Part shown: piece by piece, positions 1 to 10,892 of the stretch
Position numbering within the stretch: the first letter of the stretch is position 1
Layout of the letters: each line of letters starts with the position of its first letter
Source of the DNA: Nannobrachium achirus
Taxonomy: Eukaryota > Chordata > Actinopteri > Myctophiformes > Myctophidae
DNA length: 64,000 nt
Assembly (NCBI GenBank): GCA_963921795.1
Contig: OY997653.1
Location: 63,262,214-63,326,213, forward strand
Reading direction: 5' to 3'
Position numbers and translations under genes: made by a program
The notes under the pieces: model-generated
Told to the model about the DNA's origin: nothing
Seen by the model: only the letters and a program-made list of their open reading frames with translations
Database searches by the model: none

Positions 1-824
1 TCTATACTTTAGCTATTGAAAAATAGCAGATATACAAGCTTTTTTTTGATTGATTGAAGAATTTATTAGAAGTTTGCAATAGAAAAAAGTACAGTTTCAT
101 GACAGTACAAATCACTGGTACAAGGTCAACTAAAAGGAGATCCTAGAAAGCCGAGGCTTATTTCCACAGGAACCACACTTTAAGTATCTCATATAACATT
201 GAAAGACAGACGGATAGAACATAGTACTTTATCTAGGATAATATCAGTTTCAAAAGCATAACATCAAATACAAAAGGCAGAATACAAAGAAAAGGGGGGG
301 GGGGGGAGCATGGGGGCTTAGTCTATTTACAAGTCACGGGTAGCTGCTGTCTGAAGGTGACTTCAGACAGGTTTTTGAAGCTCACAGCGCAACACCGAGT
401 GCCGCGCTGCGAGCTTGTAGATCTGCTATTTTTGAAAAGTCGTGAAAATATGTGCAAATCTTTGAATATATGTATTTTTTAAGCGAACATTTGTAACTCA
501 AATTTAGCTTCTGGGTGGTCCCTGGAACTAAATATTTTGAGATGCGCGTCCGTGGCCAAATACATATCATTTTGGGGGTCCTTCACATGAAAAGGTTTGA
601 GCTCCACTGACATCGTAACATAGATTTTTCAAAAAACCTTAGAAGGATTTGAAATATTCAAAGATTTTCATGATTTTTCAAAAATATCAGATCTACAAGC
701 TCACAGCGCGGCACTCGGTGCCGCGCTGTGAGCTTGTATATCTGCTATTTTTCAATAGTTAAAGCACAGGGGCCCCGCAGTGAATCCTTGTACCCGGGGC
801 CCAGAATTTGGTGCGACACCCCTG
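1..824 (-). mobile_element. Palindrome-bearing hAT-type composite MITE, copy A (left end outside window)
   Basis: Reverse-strand copy of the main dispersed family. It ends at 824 with CACCCCTG, the complement of the CAGGGGTG terminus. From right to left it holds the terminal segment, a ~75 bp palindrome (about 677-756), a central hAT-like segment with the phrase GGGGGTCCTTCACATGAAAA, and a second palindrome. The second palindrome is split: its left half is at 24-40 and its right half resumes at about 378. The left terminus lies outside the window. Non-coding. The family assignment rests on alignment by eye to copies at 7842-8385 and 29753-30323. Confidence 0.8.
41..377. mobile_element. Insertion splitting a palindrome of copy A
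   Basis: The palindrome is broken after AAGCT (36-40) and resumes with AAGCT (378-382), so about 337 bp were inserted with a likely 5 bp target duplication. The insert starts with a T-run, as a reverse-oriented poly(A) tail would, and contains a G-run at about 293-307. No coding or tRNA-like boxes were recognised. It may be a retroposed fragment, but the family is unknown. Confidence 0.45.
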
Positions 825-1189
825 CCTACACCCCACACCCCCGCCAACCCGCTCGGTTTTGGACAGTTTTCTTCCAACGCATTCTCACTCCCCAAGACAG
901 CAGACGGGTGACTCCCCAGATGTCAAACATTTGACTGGAAGGTGGCTCATGTTGACTAGGGGAGATATGAGTTGCGATTCTGCTCCTATCGTGACAAAAC
1001 TCGGAGATGAAAGGAATGCGATTGGCTGACTGGAGTTGTGAATGGGAGCAACGTTTTGTGAATGAAGTGATGGGAGAATTACGTTGCATCAGGGGGCGGA
1101 CCGCCACAGTGTCAGATGGATTATCTTTCCTTTGTGGCAACAGAAAGAACAGGGAATTATAGGTCTTAAATACCTAATTAACGCCGTTA
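825..1189. other. No recognisable feature
   Basis: Mixed-composition sequence. Open frames on both strands are short, overlap each other and have no recognisable domain. I see no repeat boundary here. Confidence 0.4.
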
Positions 1190-1324
1190 TTTTTTGGGAA
1201 ATGTAACTGGTAACGATCCTACTACTGTATATTGCAAAAGTAACTCGTTAAGTTACTCCATTACCACCAAAACTAACGGCGCTACGTAACGCCATTAGTT
1301 ACAACGCCGTTACACCCAACACTG
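1190..1324 (-). mobile_element. hAT-type element end (CAGTGTTGGG family), truncated
   Basis: The segment ends with CCCAACACTG, the complement of the widespread fish hAT terminus CAGTGTTGGG. Before it are runs of GTAACGCC/TTAC motifs (such as AACGCCGTTACACCC) typical of that family. The matching left terminus is not seen, so this is a truncated end. Confidence 0.5.
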
Positions 1325-2265
1325 ACCACACCTGCGGGTCTATTTGAGTAATGTTCACTCCATAGACAAAAAAGAAATAGCACAAAACTATGGCACCCCA
1401 TTTATATAAGTAATATATTTTAACGTGGCGACTTTTGTACTTTTACAATTTGTGACCCAGCATAGCAGAGGGGCAGTCATTTCGGAAAGCACAGCTTTAG
1501 ACCAGCCCTGAACTTACTTTTTTTCTAAAATGTGATAAAGCCACAAAAGCATTTCATAAATATCAGGCTACATTTCACTTAAACGCCAGAGCTTAACTCT
1601 GCATGTAAATAAGACTTTTTTAAATTAATGTGAAGAGAAACCTCACATTTTGCAGGTTACATTTAATCTAAAAGGCTGAATTTCTCAGATCTAGTATTTC
1701 TGCATGGCATAACTCTATAAGCTATATCTACAAAACTGTTGGGTCAATCTTCACAACCAATATATCATTTTGTAGCTATGATTCCCAGCTTTCAAATGAA
1801 AAAAATGACTAGCCCTCAGCTGTGTTCGGACACATTTATTTATTCATTTTTTTATATAGGCCTATATATATATATATATATATATTGTTCAGCCTTTCCC
1901 CACAGCGCTCAAACAGCTTCACAGAGCATATTTCCATACAGAACATGGACCAGGGACCAGGGAGCTCCCAGTCATAATCTCCCTCCTATCACTAAATTGA
2001 TCTTCTCAGCGTTACAGTCCATGACTCTCTCTCTCATATTATTCTGTTAGCCGCGTTGAAATCTTCCATCTTAATCAATTTCCCATCACGTTAAGTGTAT
2101 TCATCATAATGACTTATTATCACATTTTTGGATATGGATCAATCATTACATCCAATCATTACGTAGAACTCCCTCCCCCTCTAATGCAATTTAATCTCAA
2201 TCGATATGGTTATGAATTACCGCTCTTTCACTGCAGATTGTATTTATCAGGTTCTGTGACATTTT
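1325..2265. other. AT-rich intergenic sequence with a small (TA)n
   Basis: No gene is recognised. A (TA)n run of about 24 bp lies near 1863-1885. Short ORFs across this stretch have no recognisable motif or start context. Confidence 0.4.
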
Positions 2266-2267
2266 GT

Positions 2268-2440
2268 CACTTGTGTTGGAGGGTAGCAAAGTACATTTAC
2301 TTGAGTATTTGTATTTTTGGTTGTAGCTTATACTTATGACTTTCACTCAACTACATTTTACTAGTCAAGTTAAACATTGTACTTTTGAAGCTCTAGAAAC
2401 TCACAAAGCATTGTAGGCTTGTAGATCTGCCATTTTCACT
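2268..2440. repeat. Degenerate AAGTA-type repeat with a half hairpin
   Basis: Rich in AAGTACATTTACTTGAGTA-like words shared with 9735-9856, 11389-11493, 15355-15560 and 33593-33670. It ends with GCTTGTAGATCTGCCATTTT, one arm of the dispersed palindrome, with only a weak partner arm (CTCACAAAGC). Probably a decayed hAT-type element containing a solo hairpin. Confidence 0.45.
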
Positions 2441-2870
2441 GTTTTTGATATTATTTATTTTTTATGTTTATGGAAAACCTTTGGGGAAATGTGAAAATGT
2501 GAAAAGAAAACATGCTTTGTAAATTGTGCTTTTGAATACTTCTTTATGAAACTATATTTTGTTTATTTGAGAGGGACTACTGTATACATACATTTACGTT
2601 TTGAGATGGGGGTCTGTGGTTAAATAAATACATATCACATGAAAAGGAGCACCCCTGATATTGCAACCTAGGTCTGGTCATGTTTCAGGAACAGCTCTTG
2701 GTTTAATGAGAACAAACATTATCTTAGTTCTATAACTCTACATGTTTAACGGCACCAGTTCTTCTTCTTTTTTTGTAAAAGTGGGGATTTGTCACAACAG
2801 GCAAAATGTGCTGCCTATTTCCTTCTATTTTTAAAAATAACTTTCCTCTTTGCATTGTTCCCCCGCTTTA

Positions 2871-3146
2871 ACATTCCTGCATGGTTTCAGTTTAAAAGTG
2901 AGCACTTCTTCAGTAGCAGCAGTTTAGCAGACAGTTCTAACATTCCTGCATGGTTTTAGTTTAACAGTGAGCACTTCTTCAGTAGCAGCAGTTTAGCAGA
3001 CAGTTCTAACATTCCTGCATGGTTTCAGTTTAACAGTGAGCACTTCTTCTGTAGCAGCAGTTTAGCAGACAGTTCTAACATTCCTGCATGGTTTCAGTTT
3101 AACAGTGAGCACTTCTTCTGTAGCAGCAGTTTAGCAGACAGCTTCT
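2871..3146. repeat. Tandem repeat, 69 bp x 4
   Basis: The word CATTCCTGCATGG recurs at 2872, 2941, 3010 and 3079, exactly 69 bp apart. Units differ by single bases (CTTCAG or CTTCTG, AAAAG or AACAG). No coding significance is seen. Confidence 0.9.
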
Positions 3147-3277
3147 GTTATTGAGGAAACTGCTGAGCTGGGAATGTTCTTAAGGCAAACACCTTCTCTC
3201 CCACAGCCACAGTAACAGAGAGTTACTGAGCAGTTATATCAAATATTAAGACATTCAGAACGGGTATATGGATTATT

Positions 3278-3680
3278 GCAAATAGCAGATCTACAAGCTC
3301 ACGCTGCAAGCTTGTAGATCTGCTATTTTTGAAAAATCGTAAACATTTGAATTTTGTCTTCTAAATCCTTCTAAGGTTTTTTTTTAAAAACACATGTTTC
3401 TACGTCAGTGGTTCTCAAACTCTTTCATGTCAAGGACCCCCTAGAATTGTACGTATTTGGCCACCGACCCCCGTCTCAAAATATTTTGTTCCAGGGACCC
3501 CCCAGAAGCAAATATTTGAGTTACAAATGTTCGCTTTTAAAAATATATATATTCAAAGACTTGCAAAAAATAAATCACGATTTTTCAAAAATAGCAGATC
3601 TACAAGCTCGCAGCGCGGCACTCGGTGCCGCGCTGTGAGCTTGTATATCTGCTATTTTTCAATAGTTAAAGCATTCAATA
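3278..3680 (+). mobile_element. Palindrome-bearing MITE, copy B (inner part only)
   Basis: Holds a shortened left palindrome (3280-3330), the central segment starting with the hAT-like phrase CAGTGGTTCTCAAAC and containing the GGACCCCC blocks, and a full right palindrome (3587-3662). The outer CAGGGGTG... ends of the family are absent. The flanks differ from those of other copies. Confidence 0.75.
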
Positions 3681-3851
3681 ATTCTAGGTCTAAATTGATT
3701 AATTCAGATGACATTACAGTAGAGTTGGATGTATAAAGCAGTTCGTCACACACGGCTCTGTGTGCTCAAAGAGGCCTCGGCGCGCAGACTCTGAGCCGTA
3801 CAAGCAGTTGTGTCAAAGTACAGCAGAATCTCCTGGTCAAATACTGTATTA

Positions 3852-4157
3852 GGTGTCCTCCACACTAGACCCGGTCACCGCCTCCTAGCAATTCATTTTC
3901 AATGAGAGGCGGGCGGCTTTTTCGGCCGCGCAGCGAAGTTTTGGGCCGGCGAGGAGAGCGGGCGCGGTCCCGTGAAATCCACCGTGAGCGTGCTCGTTTG
4001 TGCATGCGTACGCGGGCGGTGAGAGATGGATTGTGTTCATCTTTGTGAAATACCGCGCGGCGTTCACTCACTGAGCGAGTGTGTTTGTGTCTCACCGCGG
4101 TGCAGCCACCGCTGATCCTAGCGGCAGCCGCAACCGTGCCATAGTGTGGAGGGCACC
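3852..4157. mobile_element. Harbinger-like MITE with TTA duplication
   Basis: Inverted ends GGTGTCCTCCACACTA and TAGTGTGGAGGGCACC (one mismatch) are flanked by TTA on both sides (3849-3851, 4158-4160). A TTA/TAA 3 bp duplication is the hallmark of PIF/Harbinger elements. The 306 bp interior is unusually GC-rich (CGGCCGCG-type words) and has no transposase. Confidence 0.75.
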
Positions 4158-4160
4158 TTA

Positions 4161-4698
4161 CTCAACCACATGTGAAAAGTCGCTCCGTCAGAGTACTTGC
4201 TTTTTACGGTATCTGGACCTTCTGGAGGCCCTGTTCAGAGTACTTGCTTTTACTGTATCTGGAGGCCCTGTTCAGACATTCATTTCTCACTGACACTGTT
4301 CCAAAGTATCAACTTGAAGAAAGAAAGCACACGCTGAAAAACCTTGTTAATCACATTGTGACGGCTCCCTTATAAGGTTCTGTGGGTGGGCCATTACTGC
4401 CTAACCAGTTTTCCATTGGCTGTGCTGGTTTGGTGGGTGGCGCCTTAGCCTCGCGTAGCCAGGCTTACTCATCTGCGAAGAGAAAAGCCTGGTCAAGATA
4501 TGAGGCAGAGACCGTTCTGGGAGGTGGGGCTGAATATTCGCGGAAGTTGTCGTCTTTTCACAGTGGGATGTTCCTGCAAATGTATTCCCCGGCGATCCCC
4601 GCTGGAAAAAGAACGTGTCTACGTCTCCTGCTCCGTCGGTTGCACTCACAATAAACAATATATAAACTAAAACATTGATTCAGGTGATGTTACACCTA
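4161..4698. other. Unassigned sequence with a short tandem duplication
   Basis: Holds a duplicated block of ~46 bp (GAGTACTTGCTTTT ... GGAGGCCCTGTTCAGA, about 4192-4278). It also has a stretch GCCTCGCGTAGCCAGGC near 4448 that resembles the terminus of the element at 35724-36165. No gene is recognised. Confidence 0.4.
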
Positions 4699-5226
4699 TT
4701 AACCCTCTAAGGCCCGCATTAAGAAATACTTGAAATACAAAATTGAAAAAAATCAGATGGTGTTGTAGGAGTCCTATTCAGAGGAAAATGTAATGTTTTT
4801 TTCAAAAAAATGTTTTTGTAAGATTTTATAGCCATAAATCAAAAATCATAAATCATGCTCTAATTTACATATGGGGGATATTTTTCACAATAATAAAATA
4901 TGTACATGTTCTAGACATTCTAATGATCACCAAAAAAAATAGTACAGGCATTTTACTTATGTTTTTGTGAGGTATAGCTTCCATGAAAAACTGAGATGTT
5001 GTTCGTCAAAACTCTGGAATTTCAGCGGGTGTGGCGGGTGTGAATGTCAGCCCCTGTGGGGGGTATTTATATGCAAATATTGTGGCCAATGGCATTGTAA
5101 TACTAAACAATAGAATCCAATGGTGGTGTTTAGGTGGTAGGGGGAGCTAAAATAAAATGATTTAAACCTTTTTTTGGATAAAATACAAACGTTGTAATAT
5201 TACAACCGTGGGCCTTAGAGGGTTAA
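4699..5226 (+). mobile_element. TTAA-target (piggyBac-like) MITE, intact copy
   Basis: The element is bounded by TTAA on each side and has perfect inverted ends CCCTCTAAGGCCC and GGGCCTTAGAGGG. A TTAA target is typical of piggyBac transposons. The ~520 bp AT-rich interior has no transposase. A reverse-strand copy at 31321-32299 and a fragment at 32724-32875 share the same interior. Confidence 0.85.
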
Positions 5227-5601
5227 GAGCGAGTTAAGAGCTACAATCTATTTTAGTTTTTTCGCTGGGGAATGTAAACAGACCCGCACCGCATGACGTG
5301 ACTTCCGTTAAACACAGACTTCCGCTAGAAATCTTGGAACCAAGCGGAAGTCATATCTTGGCCAGGGTGGTGGCGCCTGGGACAATCAGGAGAAGGGGAG
5401 ACGCCTGGCCAGTGCCTCCCAAAACACGTCCTCTTCAGGCCACACAGCTCTTCCTCATGACTGCTGCACCCGATACATATGTTATCATCCCTTGGGATGG
5501 GTCTGTTATCACTGTTGTCATGCCTTAGCCAAGGCTCAGTAGTCTGACTCCCAGGAGCTGGTAGACCCCATATCAGCCTTGTCTTGTCATTGCAATGCGC
5601 T
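5227..5601. other. No recognisable feature
   Basis: Unassigned sequence. The 76-codon open frame has no known motif, and no repeat boundary is clear. Confidence 0.35.
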
Positions 5602-5609
5602 GCGCCAAC

Positions 5610-6151
5610 CAGGGGCGGCCTTAAGAATTGGGAGGCCCGTTCAAGATCTAATTTGGAGGCCCCCCCCCCCCCCCCCCCCCCAACCCGAAAAAAAAGTTTT
5701 TTTTTCTTTTCTTTTTTTTCTTTTTTTTAATATACTGTATATTCCAGAGATCGCGCTAGTATTTTAAACTGCTGGTCAATGTGACCTGCCACAATTAAAA
5801 TCTACCAGACATCTAATAAAAAGACCTTTCATAGATATCGGAATCGTATGCATTAATGACAACCAGGTCCGTATAAAAGCAACCTAACACAACCATAAGC
5901 ATTATGTTTTGGACTGAACTGTTTGAACATAATGCATAGGCTATCCACAAATGTAGGGCCAACTTGCACAAATACTGTACATTAATTACTGTACCCACAT
6001 ACTTAATTACCATTTGCGCATTGGCGTGACATGTTAAGGTATTAAATTAGGATACTCACACATTATATTGTGGATACAAGCAGTGGATGCTGTCCCAGCG
6101 TCTGGTTTAATAGGACAGGACAGCCTTTTAGGGAAGTTGACATAATTGCTC

Positions 6152-6220
<69 letters not shown>

Positions 6221-6847
6221 TCCATTCAAGGTAACGTTTTAACGTGTCCAGCTGTCCACATGACATGATTAACACCGTGTTTCATCTGACTGGATGCGAC
6301 AGACCAATGTTGCGTGCGTCCATGTTTGTTGTTGTCATATTAAAATGAGCGTGCATTGTTGTTAATTAGTGGTTGAACAACTTGCCAACTTTACTCACAA
6401 GTGCCCTCTCGTTTGAAAGGATCTGTGATGTATTCTAACTAATAACAACTTGTTTTGACAGTCCATCCATTTACAGTAGGCCTACTGTACAACTAAACCG
6501 CGCGCCTAGCTCGTATTCCAAAGTCAAGCCAAACGGTGTGCAGCGTCACAGCGTGATAGAGGGGGGGCCCATTGAGGGGGGCTTCTGATGGAGGGTCATT
6601 CGCATTGAGCGTCATTTATTTGGACTGAGATTTACCGGCAGTCGGAGTCCCCCCTGGCCACAGGACATAGGCAGCACTAACGCGTTACAGAAAGGGGGCC
6701 CCAATGTGAGAGGGGGTTTCAGATAGACGGTCATTCGCATTGACCGTCATTTATTTTGGACTTAGACTGACTGGCAGTCGGAGGCCCCCCTGGCCGCCGA
6801 GGCCCGTTTCAATTGAAACGGGTGAAACATAGTTAAGGCCGCCAGTG
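5610..6847 (+). mobile_element. Non-autonomous hAT element, 1.24 kb, with 8 bp TSD
   Basis: Termini CAGGGGCGGCCTTAAG and GTTAAGGCCGCCAGTG are inverted repeats. The identical 8 bp GCGCCAAC lies outside both ends (5602-5609 and 6848-6855), as expected of hAT insertion. The interior holds a poly-C run, an expanded (AT)n and two related blocks (6575-6650, 6720-6800) with GGCAGTCGGAG...CCCCCCTGGCC. No transposase is seen. Related copies lie at 10893-11368 and, reversed, at 13270-14068. Confidence 0.9.
6155..6221. repeat. (AT)n microsatellite inside the 1.24 kb hAT element
   Basis: About 67 bp of nearly pure AT. The equivalent position in the reversed copy (near 13795) has only a short ATATAT. The array therefore expanded after the copies separated. 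Confidence 0.9.
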
Positions 6848-6855
6848 GCGCCAAC

Positions 6856-7189
6856 ACACGTTCAGAGGGGAAAAATATTCACGCTGGGATTCCATACTAC
6901 CAGGTTGGGAATTCTAGCCATATTTATGTTGTCTTAGTTTGCCTCAGTTAAAAGCGTCCGGCTTGTTTGTTTGGGGCAAGTAGCCCAATCACAGGCTACT
7001 GGAGTCCCACCCAAACATTTAACAGCATGCAAGCCCACAACGTGCCACTGCCTCGATGCATTGTGGGCTTGTAGATCTTCTATGTTGGGTTGGTGCCGGT
7101 TGTGGTGAGCCAGTCGGGGCCAAGATGCCAGTGACGAATTTATGTCCCAGTCTGGCCCAGTTGGAAACCAATCCTGTTTGCTAAAGTGC
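6856..7189. other. Unassigned sequence with a divergent solo hairpin
   Basis: Around 7027-7085, GCAAGCCCACAACG is mirrored by GTGGGCTTGTAGATCTTC. This looks like a degenerate member of the dispersed hairpin. Otherwise no gene or repeat boundary is recognised. Confidence 0.4.
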
Positions 7190-7445
7190 TTAAAGGAGTA
7201 GTTCACCACTTTTCAACCTGTCTTCATATAATAGCTTCCACTTTAAAATTGCAACTTTTCAGGAATAGAAAGCCTGCAGTTTCTATAAGCTGGATTGGCA
7301 ATCGATGATGTCACTAGACGATGGGTTTCTGACCTGCCCACAGCCCTCCTCTGAGAAAAAAAAAAAAAAAAGAAAGAAAAAGCTATTTTTGAGTGAAGAC
7401 AAATTATATGAACATAGTTTGAAAAGTGGTGGAGTGCCCCTTTAA
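7190..7445 (+). mobile_element. TTAA-flanked MITE (AAAGGAGTAGTTCACC family)
   Basis: Starts TTAAAGGAGTAGTTCACC and ends GGTGGAGTGCCCCTTTAA, with long imperfect inverted ends (CACTTTTCAACCTG... and ...TTTGAAAAGTG) and TTAA at both borders. Relatives lie at 9857-10178 and 14704-14810. An A-run near 7355 is internal. No coding sequence. Confidence 0.75.
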
Positions 7446-7833
7446 GAGATGCTTAACAGACCCGTTACTGAACTAATGGTCTTTAGCAATTACCAGAATA
7501 TAGAGGCCATTTACTGCTTAATTTAACAAAACATATCACTTACACCCTGTTTAGATCCTGAACAGAGTGCACAGATGTAACACAATGGACATTTGTACGA
7601 GCACGAATGTATCGAGCTCGGAGATAACCGAACGCTCTGGATTTTAACTGTGCAGGAAAACCGATGGTGCCAATTAATGTTGCATCGCACTAATAATACG
7701 CACCGCGCATAACGTTGTTTCAGGTGGAGTGCGCATCGGCGCACAATCAAACCGACGAACAATTTCACCAACTAACGTGATCCCTGTTGTTGCTAAATTT
7801 AACCCGACCAGAACCTCCACCTGTCACTGCAGC
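7446..7833. other. No recognisable feature
   Basis: Unique-looking sequence. The 82-codon reverse frame has no recognised motif. It serves only as the host of the insertion at 7842. Confidence 0.35.
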
Positions 7834-7841
7834 GTCACATT

Positions 7842-8385
7842 CAGGGGTGTCACACCACATTCTGGGCCCTGGGGGTACAAGGATTCACTGTGGGTACCAT
7901 GTGCTTTAACTATTGAAAAATAGCAGATATACAAGCTCACAGCGCGGCACCGAGTGCCGCGCTGTGAGCTTGTAGATCTGCTATTTTTGAAAAATCTTGA
8001 AAATCTTTCAATATTTAAAATCCTAAGGCTTTTTGAAAAAAAAATATATATATGTCAGTGGTGCTCAAAAGTTTTCATGTGAAGGACCCCCAAAATGATA
8101 TGTATTTGGCCACGGACCCCCATCTCAAAATATTTAGTTCCAGGGACCACCCAGAAGCAAAATTTGAGTTAAAAACGTTTGCTTAAAAAAATAAATGTAT
8201 TCAAAGATTTGCACATATTTTCACGACTTTTTCAAAAATAGCAGATATACAAGCTCACACAGAGTGCCGCGCTGTGAGCTTGTATATCTGCTATTTTTCA
8301 ATAGTTAAATGGCTATAAAATAATTAAGGCCCCCTCCACCTTGGGCCCTCAGTCCCCCCCTCCCAACCCCCCAGTGACGCCCCTG
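7842..8385 (+). mobile_element. Palindrome-bearing hAT-type composite MITE, copy C (complete)
   Basis: Complete 544 bp copy with termini CAGGGGTGTCAC and GTGACGCCCCTG and 8 bp flanks GTCACATT / GTCACGTT (7 of 8). Layout: outer arm; palindrome 1 (7915-7990); central segment with its own hAT-like start (CAGTGGTGCTCAAA) and GGACCCCC blocks; palindrome 2 (8230-8305, loop shortened); outer arm with CCACCTTGGGCCCT. Palindrome 1 reads AGCAGATATACAAGCTC on its outer side and GCTTGTAGATCTGCT on its inner side. Palindrome 2 mirrors this, so the arms form a foldback pair. There is no transposase, so movement would depend on an outside hAT enzyme. Confidence 0.88.
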
Positions 8386-8655
8386 GTCACGTTCAAACCG
8401 GGGGAAGTCAGGGAACGACGGTGCTTTAACAATCCTACCACCAGTCCCATTATCTGCAGGCAGGCTGTCACCGTGGCACTCTCTTATTTGTCATTTTAAT
8501 TGTGCCTGTGTAAGCGTGACAATGTAAGCTGTCAACAGCAGAGCCGCTGATTCTTTTATTCACCTCCAGCGCGCGGAGCCGACCTGTTCTCTATTTCTGC
8601 CTAATGACGATAAGCGGGGGTAAAAGATCCCATTTCTATACCGGCTGTACCCGTG

Positions 8656-8736
8656 CTGGGGCGTCACAGGGGGGGGGGAGTGGGACTGGGTTACCAGGGC
8701 CCAAGGTGGAGGAGGGGCCTTAACTTGTTTGGTTCC
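8656..8736 (-). mobile_element. Fragment of the composite MITE outer arm
   Basis: Starts GGGGCGTCACAGGGGGG and continues GTGGGACTGGGTTACCAGGGCCCAAGGTGG-like text, the reverse complement of the family's right terminal ~80 bp. No palindrome follows. Confidence 0.65.
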
Positions 8737-9734
8737 TATTGCTGCACGTTCATCTAAACCAGGGGCATAGTTCCGCAGATTTAAAATGAGCCCAATACGG
8801 AACTAAAACTTCCTATGATTGGCCGCTAGTTGTGCTGTTTTCCCCCCCGGCCGATCGCCAAAAGAATTGTTCTCCATTGGACCCCATTCATTTTCCCCTT
8901 TCGTTTTCTAACCTTAATTAACATTTTCATACATACTTTATGGTTCCTATCGCTAGTTAAAAATTGCCTTTCAATCACGATCATATGCGTTTTGTGAAAA
9001 TAAGGTCCCATTTATATTAAAATTGATGATAAAGTTGCGGGGGGCGTGGCCAACTAAACTGATACCAGCCGGCTGTGTTCTTCTTCGTGTGCTGTATTTC
9101 GGGAGGCCCCGAACACATTCTCCCATGTATCCCTGCGGTTGCATGTGACCGTTGGCAGCCAATAGCATCCTCTGGTGCCTTTACAATCTATGATGGCAAC
9201 ACCCATGCCAAGGACCCATATTGTGTCATTTGCGCTGCATTTGCCTGGCGTTGCCAGACCGCCAGGGGGTGTTGTTTTTCGGTCTGGTTTACCAGGCAAG
9301 CACTGCATAGAAACCAATGGCTTCGCTTTGTCCATATCTTTTATACAGTCTATGATCTAAACACAGCTGATTTTAATTACAGAGCTCTATTTTGAATTCA
9401 GGATGACGTACAGACAGTGTATTCGCTTCACTTTATTACGCCGGCTGGCGCATCGGGGTAGACAGTGTATTAGTCATTGTAAACTAAATGTATCTGAAAA
9501 AACTAGGTTAGAATAATAAGCGACTTGGTAACAAACATTCTGCACAACTGGACCACTGGCCGTCTCCCTCAGGCAGAGGGAGACATTAGGCATCAAGTGA
9601 GGGGTGCATGACACTGGCACGGAATACAGATTGCCATAAATCTGGATAATTTACACCCCGAAGCCTTAAAACCTATCCTCCAATGCCTAAGCCTAACCCT
9701 AAACCTTAAACCTTAGACTGTCAAAACCTGGAAA
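8737..9734. other. Unassigned sequence
   Basis: No gene is recognised. Overlapping open frames of 61-106 codons occur on both strands near 8826-9395 without conserved motifs. A degenerate telomere-like stretch (CCTAACCCTAAACC) lies at about 9690. Confidence 0.35.
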
Positions 9735-9856
9735 GCGTCAATGTCATTTTAGTGGAGTAAAAGTTAAATATCTGGATCCAAGGTGAAGTGGAGTAGAAGT
9801 AAAAGTATTGGAAATTGGAATTACTCAAGTAAAGTACAAATAACTCAAAAGTACAC

Positions 9857-10178
9857 TTAAAGGAGGGCTTTGCCACTTTTCAACCCATGTTCATATAATA
9901 GGTCCTCACTAATGTTCATAATAAAATAGCACAATTTTTTTCTATTCGGTCCAAGTCTCCTAGGAGAGCTGTGGGAAGTTCAGAAATCCATCGTCTTGTG
10001 ACATCATCATTTCCCCCCCCAAAAAAAAAAATCAATATTTTTGAAAAAAATATTTGGGTGGGTTTCTGACCTGCCCACAGCCCTCCTCTGAGAGAAAAAA
10101 AAAAAAAAAAAACTATTTTTTAGTAAAAACAAGAATTGACACAGTCAATATATAAGCTGGTCAGATGTGACCCTTTAA
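9857..10178 (+). mobile_element. TTAA-flanked MITE, second copy
   Basis: Starts TTAAAGGAGGGCTTTGCCAC, like the element at 7190, and ends ...ACCCTTTAA, with TTAA at both borders. It has the same internal phrase about GTTTCTGACCTGCCCACAG and A-runs. The right end is less conserved than in the first copy. Confidence 0.6.
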
Positions 10179-10892
10179 CATTAGCCCTATGTAATCAATT
10201 GAAAATGGCAGATGTACAAGTTGACACATAAGAACAATGACATGTCATTATTAGCCTGTAAAGAAAGATACGACAGGTAATGTACCAAAAGCAGAAAGTA
10301 CGCATTATGCAGAATGTAACCAAGGTGTTCAAATAAGTGTATTGATTGTACGCTATTTTCCAAAATCTTGTCTTGTGTCACAAAAGATGATAATGTTATG
10401 CCATGAAATGAGCAGGTCGTTTTTATTTATAGAATAATCTCTCAAGAACAGACTGTTTCCTTTTCTTTAATGATTGTTAGCCATATGGTTTAAACCCCAA
10501 AGTTAACTTGTTGCATTTATGTAGGCCTACTGTACATACTACATTTCAATGAAGGTGTATGATTCTCTCTGTATAATGAACATTTGGTTGAATACCAAAT
10601 GTATTCGTTCTATGCACAGATAATGTTGCTTAATGTGTATGGTAATGTACTGTTAATATTTAATGTTAATGTTAGTATGAAGCTAATTATAAAGCTTAAA
10701 TGGATGATGATGTCAACAATGACTTGTGAAAATCAAAGAACGATAGCCGATCTACAAGCAATCATACAAACATTTTGTACTTTGATGCCAATACTTTTGC
10801 ACTTTTACTCAAGTATTAGGCCTCTCTTTTCTTCTGTTTCATTTATCACAAGCAGGCTGGCCAGTACAAGTATCAATACTGCAATAGAGAAA
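10179..10892. other. Unassigned AT-rich sequence with half hairpins
   Basis: Single arms of the dispersed hairpin occur at about 10203 (GGCAGATGTACAAG) and 10746 (GCCGATCTACAAGC). No gene is recognised. The 111-codon frame at 10584-10919 is low-complexity in origin and has no domain. Confidence 0.4.

Noticed and set aside
677-756. CRISPR-like or bacterial attenuator reading of the regular palindromes
   Set aside because: The palindromes are dispersed, not spaced as an array, and the whole context is a vertebrate genome with SINEs and LINEs.
4382-4658. Overlapping 85-90 codon ORFs on both strands
   Set aside because: No motif is recognised, and similar sequence (GCCTCGCGTAGCCAGGC) belongs to a MITE terminus, so coding is unlikely.
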